Shown here one piece after another: positions 11,201-22,300 of a stretch of DNA of 64,000 nt; the first letter of the stretch is position 1; each line of letters begins with the position of its first letter. The DNA is from Sphagnum compactum. Its lineage: Eukaryota; Bryophyta; Sphagnopsida; Sphagnales. The notes below the pieces were generated by a model. It had not been told where the DNA came from, searched no databases, and was given only the letters and a program-made list of their open reading frames with translations. The stretch lies in contig OZ234502.1 of the NCBI GenBank assembly GCA_965153455.1, positions 351,267 through 415,266 of the forward strand, given 5' to 3'. A program made the position numbers and the translations under genes.

Positions 11201-13023
11201 CAACTGCAATGCGCACAACCTTGTGCTGCTGTTTCAGCTTCTGCAGCTGATACAAGATTGCATTTCGTCCCTGAGAAGTGCTGGAAAACTCCTTTTTCTC
11301 ACCCCCAAGTTGCAGTAACAAAGACGATTGCAATCGTTGAAGATCATCGCTCACTTCCAGATATGCAAACATCTGCTTCTCAGCTTTCTCAATCTGGGCA
11401 ACAACTTTGTTTAGAAGTGTTGTCTTCCCAAGACCAGCTTGCCCATAAATACCAATCAGAGAAACACCACCCCTCTTTGTGAAATCAATGATGTGGTTAA
11501 TGTGTTGTTCCAGCCCAACAATTGCACCAGGCTGTTCTTGTCCTGGGGTTTTTGCGTATACAGGAGCTCCAGCAACAGGAATGCTTTCCAGTGCACGATT
11601 GCCCACAGCTGCTAGTGTTGCAAAGTTCAAATTGTCTTGTAAAGACTTGAGCTCATGTATGCTGTTGTCAATTTGCTGCTTCAAAGGCCCATATGCTCGT
11701 GACCCAAAACATGAACATCTGCAAGTAGGCACCACCTTTTCCACATCAAAGCACTACCTAGATGATCCCAAGGCCAGACATATATACTGACCCACTTCAT
11801 GCTTTGAAGAGTCAGACAACAAAGGTCTCAAATGCTGTGATTCTTGCAGTTTTCCATATATCCTTCATTCACGTCACACCATGGAATGTAAAAAAACTTC
11901 ATGAACTCCACTGGTCTATCCCTGTGACAGACTCATGTTAAAGCTCAAGAACAGCAAACCATAAATTAGGTCATGAAGAAGAAACACTCACGACATGTTG
12001 GGTCTCTGTTCCAAATGTCGGATGACTGAGCAGCAATAGAGAAGAGTGCTGGCAACCAGCTTGTAGATGTGGCTGTCAGACTCCAGGGATGATTTGAGTT
12101 CCTCCAGTCGTTCAAGGACAAGATCCACATGCACCTTCATGGTGTTCAAACCCTTCTTTTCCAACACCGAATTCTCATCCTCCTTGCTGCAGTGGCAGCT
12201 GAGATAGGTTCCAAGTGTGCAAGCCAGTCGATACCAGCTCATGTAACCAGACTCCTTCAGAATGTCCCATTGCAGTCCCTCAAACACTGAGTCAGGGTCC
12301 TTAACTGTCGATTCTGAAATCTGCACAAAAAAAGGAAAGAAACCCAATATGCATAAGAACAACAAGATCAAGAACAAGCACAGTTCTAAGGAGCACATGA
12401 TCAAGGCCACTCCAAAGCCCTAAGACAAAAAAGTGTTAAGGAAAAAAAACAAGAACGAGCAGTGTTCTTGTGAACTTGGGGAATGGAACGCGCACCTTCT
12501 TGTAAAGCTCGTCCAAACGCGCTCCAGAGCCTTGAAGCACATACTCAATGTTGCGCAACTGTTTGATGGAGGATTCTGCCGCTGTCGTGTTGCCTTCTTC
12601 TTCTTCTTCGGCCCCCAGCTTCAAACCGCTCTCCGTGTGTCTGTGCCCGTTGCTGCGGACTGAATATTCCGCCTCTGTAATGTTCTTGTGCAGTGTAGTA
12701 GTAGGAGGAGACGTCGTCGTTGTCCTGACGAAGCCGCTTCGACTCTGAGAAGGACCTGTTGGACTCGTAGTACTGTTTGTTGTACTCATGCGGCGGGGGC
12801 TGTTGTGATCCGTGGAGCTGCTGGATTTTGTGCGCGCAGATTCTGCAGGGCTACTATTACTAGTGTCGATCTTGTACCCCCTAATAGTTCCTCCTCCTCC
12901 TCCTTTTGTTTGTTGTGTGTCTCGAAACATGAACCTCTGGAGGTCCTCCTCAACGTTCAGTTGCAGCTTGTTGCTGCCCGCCAGCAGCTCCGGAGACTTG
13001 ATCTGCTCGTTCTGTCTTCCCAT
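8233..13023 (-). CDS. NB-ARC leucine-rich-repeat (NLR) immune receptor
   Basis: Predicted intracellular pathogen receptor with an ATP-driven NB-ARC switch. Exons: 13023-12496, 12320-11992, 11718-10740, 10423-10082, 9571-9302, 9207-8233. All have GT/AG borders, and the phases fit to give 1140 residues. Order: a Ser/Thr-rich, low-complexity segment (1-150), a helical region (about 150-340), then NB-ARC with P-loop GQAGLGKTT (378-386), a kinase-2 position reading IAVDNLFD (about 457-464), GLPLA (563-567), an RNBS-D-like segment (around 620-635) and MHD (690-692). LRRs run from about 727 to 1100, mostly 24-residue units of the form LPxEIGxLxxLxxLxLxxC. The usual kinase-2 LDDVW is replaced by VDNLF, which is odd. 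The N-terminal domain is not TIR and I do not recognise it as a standard coiled-coil, RPW8, kinase or hydrolase domain. The LRR fold and NB-ARC class are certain; the pathogen sensed is unknown. Confidence 0.92.
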
Positions 13024-13140
13024 CTTGATTTGTCAGCCAGAAAAAAAGAATAAAATTTATGGTAGATCGATGCCTACCTTTTCATTTCTTCCATCATTTG
13101 CAGATTCGACAACACTTGAACTCAGTAACTGCTAGGATTT

Positions 13141-13141
13141 C

Positions 13142-13184
<43 letters not shown>
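13141..13184. repeat. (CT)n microsatellite in the NLR 5' region
   Basis: A run of about 20 CT units with one interruption lies about 120 bp upstream of the NLR start codon. Read on the gene strand it is a GA tract, common in plant 5' untranslated regions and promoters. Confidence 0.9.
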
Positions 13185-13187
<3 letters not shown>

Positions 13188-13559
13188 GATCTGCTTCAAA
13201 AACTACAGCGGCTCTCAAAATCGTTATTCCCTAGCAATTGCTAAGTCTCTCCCTGGGCTGAAGATCGACTCCAATGGCCGCCATAGTATTGCAGCAGCAG
13301 ATGATGGATCGACACCAGTTTTGTTCTTCTACAAAGATGGTACAAGAACATGCGCACGTCCGCAGGGAAACTTCAGAACCTCGTGATCCTCATCACGCTC
13401 CTCTTGTCGAAGGCTTCAGAGCCATTTGCAAACTACCATTGCATGAACCTGCTGCTGCAACTGTGCACAATGAGAAGATCACTGAAGCCTCTCGAACAGG
13501 TGATCATTTTCACAGATATCCTCACGAGCAAATCTTCTTCGGCTACAATCAAACTCTTC

Positions 13560-14250
13560 TCACTAGCAAGTCTTCTCCTTCTTCTTCTTCTTCTTCTTCT
13601 TCAGCTAAAATCAGAAAACACTTCTCACTAAAGAACTTCTTCATTCACTACTGGAACAACAGATTTTGTGTGCTATTGGTCAGCATCACAGTTGTTCAAA
13701 GGTTGGTAGATCTTCTTCTTCTTCTTCAGCTACAATCAAAAAACACTTATTACTAAAGATCTACTTCATTCACTACTGTAACAACAGATTTTGTGTGCTA
13801 TTGATCAGCAACACAGTTATTCAAAGATTGGCAGATCTTCTTCTTCAGCTACAACCAAAAAACACTTATTACTAAAGATCTACTTCATTTCTGTAACAAC
13901 AGATTTTGTGTGCTATTGATCAGCAACACAGTTATTCAAAGATTGGCAGATCTTCTTCTGCTTCTTCTTCTTCTTCTTCTTCAGCTACAATCAAAAAAAG
14001 ACTTATCACTACAGCTCTTCCTCATTCAATACAATCTGTAACTACAAATTTGTGTGCTATTGATCATCATAACAGTTGTTCAAAGATTGGCAAATCTTCT
14101 TCTTCTTCGTCGTCGTCTGCTTCCGCCGCTGCAACATACAAAAAGACTTATCACTACAGCTCTTCTTCATTCAATACAACCTGTAACAACAAAATCTGCG
14201 TGCTAATGATGATCATCACAGTTGTTCACAGATTGGCAGATCAGCACACC
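13560..14250 (+). repeat. Five-copy tandem array with CTT runs upstream of the NLR
   Basis: A unit of about 115-147 bp is repeated five times. Each copy has a CTT/TTC run, AGCTACAATCAAAAA, ACTTATTACTA, a TTCATTCACTACTG stretch, CAGATTTTGTGTGCTATTG and CACAGTT-TTCAAAGATTGGCAGATC. The core TGTGCTATTG lies near 13669, 13793, 13909, 14051 and 14197. Unit length varies with the number of CTT repeats. Serine-rich frames through it are a by-product of the repeat. Confidence 0.85.
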
Positions 14251-15010
14251 TGCAAAAGAAAAAAGAGGAGCATTCAAAGCGAATGACTGCAACGATTGAT
14301 AGAGATACAACAACAAACAACAACAATAACACCGACCACATAGAAACCGTGACAAAGAGAACAATGCCAGAAAATTTTCTCAGAATGATTGATTGCATAA
14401 TGATGATGATCAGACAGAGTAGTACACGATGCAGCGAGACCTTTTTTTGGCCCCCCTGGTGGAGGAAGAAGAAGAGAACAGAAGCCTCAGTGCAAGAAGA
14501 AAAACTTTGTCAATTTTATAGTTTTTTGTAATTTAGCAAGAAATGAAAATGAAGCTCACGTATAATTGATTCTCCTCCTCCTCCTCCTCTTCCTCCTCCG
14601 CGCATGACTCGAAAAGCTGGAGATGCAATAATTTATTGGAAAAACTTGCTGTTGCTGCTCCGGCTGTTACAAGACATGACAAAACTACTGTGATTTTTTT
14701 CAGCTTTGTTTGCAGCTGACCACATGCTGTTTGTTGTGTGAAGGAGTCAGTAGTAGAGATGCCGGTGGTGGTGGTGGTGATGATTGAAATTTTTTCTTTG
14801 TTTTGTCAGAAAGGGAAGGGACAGAAGAAAGAAAGAAAGACTCTGCGTCTTTCTGCGTCTTTCTTTCTCTCATGGGGCAGCAGCTGCAATCACCGGCAGC
14901 AACAACCGCCATTTGCACACTCCCAAAACGCGCGTTGCCCGGCGCACAAGTACGAGAGAGAGAGAGAGAGAGACATACTGCAAACTCCTACCTACTGTTC
15001 CTAAACAACA
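14251..15010. other. Spacer with low-complexity runs
   Basis: Contains a CTC/CTT-rich stretch (about 14572-14600), GTG runs near 14762 and a (GA)n run at about 14953-14974. No gene is seen. Confidence 0.5.
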
Positions 15011-15320
15011 ATTGGAGTTTAACTAATCACCTTCCTAATCCACTAGATCAAGCAAACTAAGTGAAGTTAAACCTAATTAGAGTTAAATCTAACTAATTAG
15101 GTTCTTAAACTAGATTAGGTTCTTAAACTACTCGATCAAGCAAACTAAGGGAAGTTAATATACTTAACATTAGGTTCTTAAACTACTCCACCAAACAAAC
15201 TAAGTGAAGTTTAATCTAATTGATTAGGTTTTTAAACTATTAGATCAAGCAAACTAAGCGAAGTGAATCTAATTAATTATGTTCTTAAACTATTTGATCG
15301 AGCAATCTAATTGAATTTTA
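15011..15320 (+). repeat. Degenerate tandem repeat, about 60 bp
   Basis: Repeats of a unit containing ATTAGGTTCTTAAACTA, GATCAAGCAAACTAAG and GAAGTTAATCTAA, at least four copies with many changes. A related stretch in the other orientation occurs at about 15955-16085. Confidence 0.65.
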
Positions 15321-15409
15321 ACAATTATCTTAGAGCCTTTAAGACTATTTTGGCAATGATTAAATTATTTTGAATAATTGTTTGATTTTATTTTATTTTT
15401 AAATTAGTT

Positions 15410-15560
15410 CACTATTACAAAATGTGGGTGCAGTTCACTAGTCCCTGTTCACTAGACCAGTGAATTCAGTGTTTTTCACAAGTCCTATTCACTACAACCA
15501 ATGAATTCACTCAATATCCAATAAATCACTTAACGTATAAGGACACATTTTGTTGTAGTG
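15410..15560. mobile_element. CACTA-ended MITE, copy 1 (151 bp)
   Basis: Begins CACTATTACAAAATGTG and ends CACATTTTGTTGTAGTG, an imperfect inverted pair. The interior holds GGGTGCAGTTCACTAGTCCC and GTGAATTC. No coding sequence. No clear target duplication at this copy. Confidence 0.7.
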
Positions 15561-15690
15561 ATGTTCACAATGTTGAAAGTCCTAAAAATTTGATTATTTA
15601 TTTCATGTAAGTATATTTCATTTATTTCAAGTCTACGTGGTCAGGTCTTTGAAAGTGACAAAATTTTTTAAAATTCTTATTGTCCTCGCT

Positions 15691-15804
15691 CACTATTACA
15701 AAATGTGGGTGCAGTTCAATAATCCTTGTTCAATACACAAGTGAATTCGCTTATAATCCAACCAATGGAATCACTCACGTTCAAGGACAGCTTTTGTTGT
15801 AATG
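15691..15804. mobile_element. CACTA-ended MITE, copy 2 (114 bp), GCT duplication
   Basis: Begins CACTATTACAAAATGTGGGTG and ends CTTTTGTTGTAATG. GCT lies directly on both sides (15688-15690, 15805-15807), a 3-bp target duplication as made by CACTA (EnSpm) elements. Confidence 0.75.
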
Positions 15805-16685
15805 GCTGGAGTGAAATAATAATATTATTAATTAATTAATTAATATTTGAAAAAAAAATGTAAGAATGAATAATAACGATAACTAAATGATCAAAATTCC
15901 TAACTTCATTTTTAGTTTGCGTGGTCAAATAGTTCAAGTACCTTATTATTGTAATAGTTTAAGAATTTTAATTTGTGATCAATTAGTTTAGGAACTAAAT
16001 GAGGTTCCCAAACTAATTGATCACACCAACTAAGTGAAGTTAATAACTTATGCAATTCCTGAACTACTTGATCAAGTTGTTTGAGAACCCCATTATGAAT
16101 AACATTTATACGTAAACTTATTGGGTTTGGTTGGTCCCATAATGTTTTCACTCATTTACTCATTTATTTATTTTTTGGCTTTGTTTTTAAGGACAATTTC
16201 ATATGAATGGCATCATAAGAAAAAACCATGAAAATATTGATTCATAATGATGGGTCATGATACGTATATGAACATATGTGTATTGTGTGGAGTGAGTAAA
16301 ATTTCTAGGATAATGATGATGTTGTCGTGCCTTCTATTGCTCAACATAATGCTTCTCTCAAGTAATGGATTTTGTACGAGTTTCCATGCATTCAGGTATG
16401 TATGTCCCATGAGTGTGATCCCCCACCAAGTCAAACGTAACAAGCAACAAATCAAAGCCTCGAGGAAATATTTCTTACTTGATAAGAAATGGCACTCAAA
16501 TAAAGGAATTGTGTATCATCTTTGATTGTGTTTGTTTCTTCTCGCCGGTATGCTCAAGTTCCTATAAGTTGCACGATCAATGGTTACCATAGTGAAGGAA
16601 TTTACACAAATGAAAAGGGTTGTGAATTGCTCACAAGTTTCCATTTTAATTATCTATTTGGGTCATGTTAGTAACTAGCTTGTAT

Positions 16686-16837
16686 CACTACAACAAAAGG
16701 TATCCTTGTATGTCAAGTGATTTCACTGGATTTTGAGTGAATTCATTGGTTGTAATGAACGGGGACCAATGAAAAAGCATGAATTCACTGGTCTAGTGAA
16801 TAGGGATTAACGAACTGCACCCACATTTTGTATAATG
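16686..16837. mobile_element. CACTA-ended MITE, copy 3, inverted orientation (152 bp)
   Basis: Begins CACTACAACAAAAGG and ends CACATTTTGTATAATG. The interior contains the reverse complement of the GTGGGTGCAGTTC and GTCTAGTGAA motifs of copies 1 and 2. Confidence 0.7.
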
Positions 16838-17700
16838 GGCACTTGGTGAGTACGAGGCTAGGTTGATAAATGTGGAACGCTATTACATAGCTAACCACCA
16901 TAGTTAGCTATGGGTCAGGAAACCGACAAAAATGAAAATGTTCACATACTATCCATTGATAACCTGTTATGAGTGAATTTTGCATGAATCATACAATTTG
17001 GGCTTTGAGTTGGTGCACACTACCAAATCAACTTTCTTTTTAAAAAAATGTTTTCATACAATTTCTAATAATTCATCATTATATATGTCAATGTGAAATT
17101 TTAATTTGAATTAATATAAATATCATGGACATGAAAGTACACATGTTTATTAAAATTTTCATATTCATGTTGGTGAGCAGGGAAAAAGAATGAGACAATT
17201 ATAAGAATGGAGATAATTATTAGGAAAATTGGTAGGAAAAAAACAATTATTTTTTTTAAGTGAGATAATTAAACCCGAAAGTGAGATAATTTTTTTGACT
17301 TTGAAATGTCCAAGGACGACCATACAATAAAAAATGTTTTTGAAATTGTCCAATAAAAAACATTTCATAAAATCACCCGTATACCAATTCCTCAAAATTT
17401 CCCAACACTAGTTAAGTTCCACTTCGATAATATATTGTATAAGTGCCTCTTACTTCCGCCTCACATGCCTTTTGTACGTGGGTAAGTATTGCAAGTAAAG
17501 TAGGTTAGGGACGTAATAAGTGATTACAATTTACGGGAGTAATAAGGCGAAGCACTTGGTGGTTACTAGGTAGGTAGATGCATGTGGATGGTTACTACAT
17601 AGCTGACCACCGTGGTTAGCTATGGGACGGGAATACAATGAAAAACTTTTTTTTTTTTTTTTTTTTCCTGTTCACATACATATACCATCCATCCTGCATG
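16838..17700 (+). repeat. Direct repeat of about 120 bp, two copies
   Basis: 16838-16960 and 17549-17695 share CACTTGGTG, a TACATAGCT(A/G)ACCACC(A/G)T motif, GGTTAGCTATGGG and TTCACATAC followed by ATCCAT. MITE copy 3 abuts the first copy. The spacer between has no gene. Confidence 0.6.
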
Positions 17701-17799
17701 GTTCACCGGATGGATGGATGGATGGAGGGTGGTGCTGGTTCACTCTGGATGAGTGATAGGCTTAGATAGATACTAAGGGGCTGAAGACAAAAGAGTTGT

Positions 17800-17881
17800 T
17801 TTGGAGCTTGGAGTTCAGTTTGGATGATATGAGAAAAGTGTTTGGAGCTTGGAGTTCAGTTTGGATGATATGAGAAAAGTG
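17800..17881 (+). repeat. Perfect tandem duplication of 41 bp
   Basis: TTTGGAGCTTGGAGTTCAGT plus the following 21 bases occurs twice in direct succession (17800-17840, 17841-17881). Confidence 0.95.
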
Positions 17882-18531
17882 TTGTTGCCTGCTTTTTGTT
17901 GTGGGTTGAACCTCTTTCACTTTTATAATGAGTCGTGCTCAACCTCATTGAATTTGGATGACCGGAAAATTCCAAAAAAGAATTATGGAATTCCAAATAT
18001 TTCACCATGCAAAAAATATATATAATTTTTTAAAAATTCTCTAAAAGAAACCGAAATCCTTCAAGGTATCATAACTCTATAATAACTAATCTCAAGTTTC
18101 AACACAATAGCCAAAATATCATCTTTCAAAAATGCTCATAGAAAAATAGACCTATTATTATTACCTAGGGGCCACCAAAATCCCTTTAAGCTACTATACT
18201 CTATAATGAATGTGAACACAATATCCAAGGCCAACAAAACATTTGATAGCCAAGGCCTAGTTATGACAATTGGACCAAGTGTGAAAACATGAGAAGCTTT
18301 CCACATTACAATCATTGCTTGTTTGAAAACTCTAAAGGAGTAAAGAAGTCAAGGAGGGCCAGAAGTGAACCAGCCCCCTCCCCCCCCCAGTTACTTTTTT
18401 AACAACCTACCAACTTGCAAGTAGGTTGTTGTTAGTAGGTAGGTAGGTAGGTAAGTAGTAAAAACAGCCCTTACCTATTTATAAACCATGCACTTACTTA
18501 GTACTCACCTATTTTTTGCCCCATTTACCTC

Positions 18532-18564
<33 letters not shown>

Positions 18565-19399
18565 CTTACTTCTTACACAATGGTTTACCAAAGTGAAACC
18601 AAACATTAACTCAGGTTTTGGTTCAACCCAAACATGATTATTTCGACACGACATTACATGATATAGTGATATTTGAAGTCTTTGGATTTCTAGAGTGGCG
18701 ACTAAGGCTATGGCTTCCAATTGGTCGCCTTAGGTTGATCACCAATTGTCGCAAATCACCAATTATGTGAAGCTAAATCTAAAACTTTGAAACCCACTAA
18801 CATTTTGTATCAACAAAGAAATGTGAGTTTTGCATGGTTAGTGTGGCTAGAGGTAAATAGTTCCAAAGAGGAAAAAAAATGGGGTTTCAATTCAATTCAA
18901 CCTAAGTTAAATTCTTGACAAACAATGCCAATCTCCAAATCACACCCAAAAATTCCATTTGACCATGGACGGACTTGATTTGAAGCTCACAAAGATTGCA
19001 CACAATACAAGCAATGCAATCAACTTGACCACAATGGACACTCTCCCCTTTCAAATCCAAATGTTGTGTCTACAACTAGGTGTGATGCAAAGAATTGATT
19101 GCATGAATAACCATATACTTCACTAGTTTGCAATGCGATTGTTATCAAACAAGAGGTTCCATTACATTTTTAACAATATAACTGCAACCAAATGTTTTTT
19201 CAAAACCAAGAATTGAACAACATTTGTAACCAATATTGGGAAAGTAATTGCATGCCCCATTCCATTGGTTATTTGACCAGGTGTATATGCATATATCCAA
19301 ATATTGTGAGATTTTTTTTAAAACAACATAAATGAAAAACTTCATTACAAAGAAAGAAAAAAACAACCATTACAACATGGAACGCCCAAGGTATTCAAC
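17882..19399. other. AT-rich spacer with TAGG and GA runs
   Basis: Contains a TAGG run at about 18435-18463 and a TATATA/GAGAGA run at 18533-18562. The stretch 18390-18690 is related to 54590-54810. No gene is seen. Confidence 0.5.
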
Positions 19400-22300
19400 C
19401 CCACAGCTTGGCTAATGAAACCCTTAGGGGGGCCATCAAAGAACCACCTTACCTATCTACCAAATCTAGAACAAATAACCTAATGCTTACACCACACTTT
19501 ATCACAGGTGAAAGAACTATATGCAATAGTTCAATATTAGAAAATTTCCTTATTTTAACAAGACATCTTCCCCAATCAACATTTCCACAATCCAGAAAGC
19601 CTTTCCAAAGGAAACTTGGATTGTTTTGAAAATGCTAACCCTCTTTGTTGAACACCACATCATTCGTTTCAATCCAAATCACCCGTAAAGTAATACATCA
19701 TAGCAAGGACCACACTTTTGCTACTTTGTGGAACCATCTTAGTTCCTTTGCAACAAAAATATTTTGTTTCCACTACATTGGGGCTACTTGCCTACCTAGA
19801 ACGTGTGAAATACATAAAATAGTCAATTGAAAATTTTGCTAATAGATTCCCAAGTTTTTTGGGCATGATTACATTCCCAAAACTTATGTGTAATTCATTA
19901 CTTCATGGCACCACATAACAAGTAATCCTAAAGCACAAAGTAATTAACCTTTAGTCTCCAAACATTCACTACAGCTACCTTTTTGCTTCAATGATTGTGT
20001 TAGGTATTCATTCACCTTTACTTGAACCTTAGGGGCAATAGATTAACCCATCTTTTCTTCATGATGTTCACTTTAAGATTAGTAGTCATCAACAATTTAC
20101 ACCCCAAGGCAAAGGAATAGACCAACATATCCTCCCCATTTTCCACACATACCTCCCTAGATGGAAATCCAATTCTTATACCTTTCCACAAAATAACCAA
20201 AACATTATTTCCTTCAATTTTTTTGCACCATGTATCATCTCACATTACCACCTGACCTACCATCCTTTTTTAAGCCCCTTGCAAGACTCACCATTGTTGT
20301 GAAATAATGTATTTGATTGTTGTCCCACAAATCAAATCTCCATAACATTCAATATTTATATTTGAGATTTGTATAACTTTACTGCATTCCAAATTGAAAA
20401 ACTTAAATGCAAATGAGGGTAGTAAATTGTTACCTTCAAATATTCTTAACCATTCATTGGTAGGGCAAGCCCCCTTTTTCGAATGTGTTAATGGGAATTT
20501 CTTTTTCCCTATTCAAAAATCAGAGTTTCAAATTTGTATTAAAATTTTAAAAAGTAAGTATGAAAGATAGAGATCTGATGTCTTTCATGTTCTACCATCA
20601 CCTTCCTTTATACTTTAAGTTTGAATTTAAAATGTTTCGTGCAAATCACCTAAACAATAATTAGCTGATAATAATGAACTAATAATAATGAATTATTAAA
20701 ATGTAAGAAAAAATCATAATTGTTGATAAAACACCTCATTCAAATCAACTAATAATAATTAGCAAGTAAATTGTTATAAACATTTAGAATTTCAAAACTC
20801 TGCTACATGTTTTGTTAATTGCATGTTTTGGCAACCACATGTTTTGTCAACTATTAGTTGAACATGTGCCACTAACTAAATTTATCACTAGTTATGTTAT
20901 TACTGGTTCTACTATCATTATTAGTTCATCAACTACTGATTACTTCTCCATCAAAGTATCAATTCAAAGAAAATTTTGACCATGGTTAACATTATCCACC
21001 TTTCATAACTACATTTTGTTTTTGAAATGTTAACTTTAAGATTTTATGTTGAATTTTTCTTCTACAATAGGTGGGTTGATAATTCATTCAACCATTTCAT
21101 TAACAACTATTGGTTGAACACTAGGTTCTAATGTAGAAACAAGTATTACATGTTTTTATTCATGATAGGTTGAATAGTTGCAATACTTTGGTAACTAGTA
21201 TGTGGTGTCCTTGTTGGTAATACAACATGTTGTTCGAAACTCACCAGGTTCCAAATGTGACATGGAACTATTTGATTGAAATATATTAATACAATGAAGT
21301 TGTTCCAACCTGTTAATGAGTTGGATCTGTTCCATCTTCGAATTAATGGTTACCAAATCAATGTTGGGACTTGGTTGTAAACCGACATAGATTGTTGTTT
21401 GTGTTGGTACTCCAACTCCAAGAATGAAATAATTGAGTGTTGTTAATTGTCCTTTTTGTCTTGCAATTAATAGTAACATCGTCAATATTTTGAACAAGTT
21501 CATTTTGATTTCCACCATTTTAGGCGTTCGTTTTCCATGGTTAGGACGAATGTTATGGTGTCAAATATTGTCTAGTTGAAGGTACTTGAGGTTCCCTTCT
21601 TCACACACTCATTCTCCATGGTTAAGATGAATGTTATGTCAAATGGCAATCGATTGAAGGTACTTGTGGTTCCCTTCTTCATGCATTCATTCTCCATGAC
21701 TGGGATGAGTGTTATGTCAAATGGCAACCGGTTGAAGGTACTTGTGGTTCCCTTCTTGATGCACTCATTCTTCATGGTTGGAATAAATGATGTGTTGAAT
21801 GGTATTTAAAATGCAGGCTAAAGGGGTACCTAAAATACTAAATTATAAATTATAACCAACACAAAAATGACATGTGTCGTGTGCAATCCTTGGAAAAGGA
21901 CTTACTTTAACGCCCTTGGCTCCTTTGATTATGCTTTCACCCATTATGGTTTCAATTGGGTCAACAAGCCCTAACCCACCTTCCTTTTTTTATCATATAT
22001 AACATTAACGCCAAGGAATGCAACAATGACAATTTTGTGATGACCTAACCCAAAGGTAGTTGGACAATAACTACCTCATTTAATTTATCCCTTTCTTGGT
22101 CCCTATCCAAATGTCAACAAAATACAAAATTGTGGACAAAAGTATAATATTGACCACCACCACTCTCCTAGCTAACAATAGTTTTTAAAAAAACCAATAT
22201 TTCAGTTTGTGTTGAATTCTTCCAAACAAAAGATATTGGTGTTTGCAAATCCCAAAAACAAGCCAAACATGCATGGTTTCTAAGAATTTTAAAATCATGT

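Noticed and set aside
13274-14286. Plus-strand frames of 126-160 codons, one with a good ATG context
   Set aside because: They run into CTT runs (poly-Ser/Leu) of the tandem array, with no domain or splice support.
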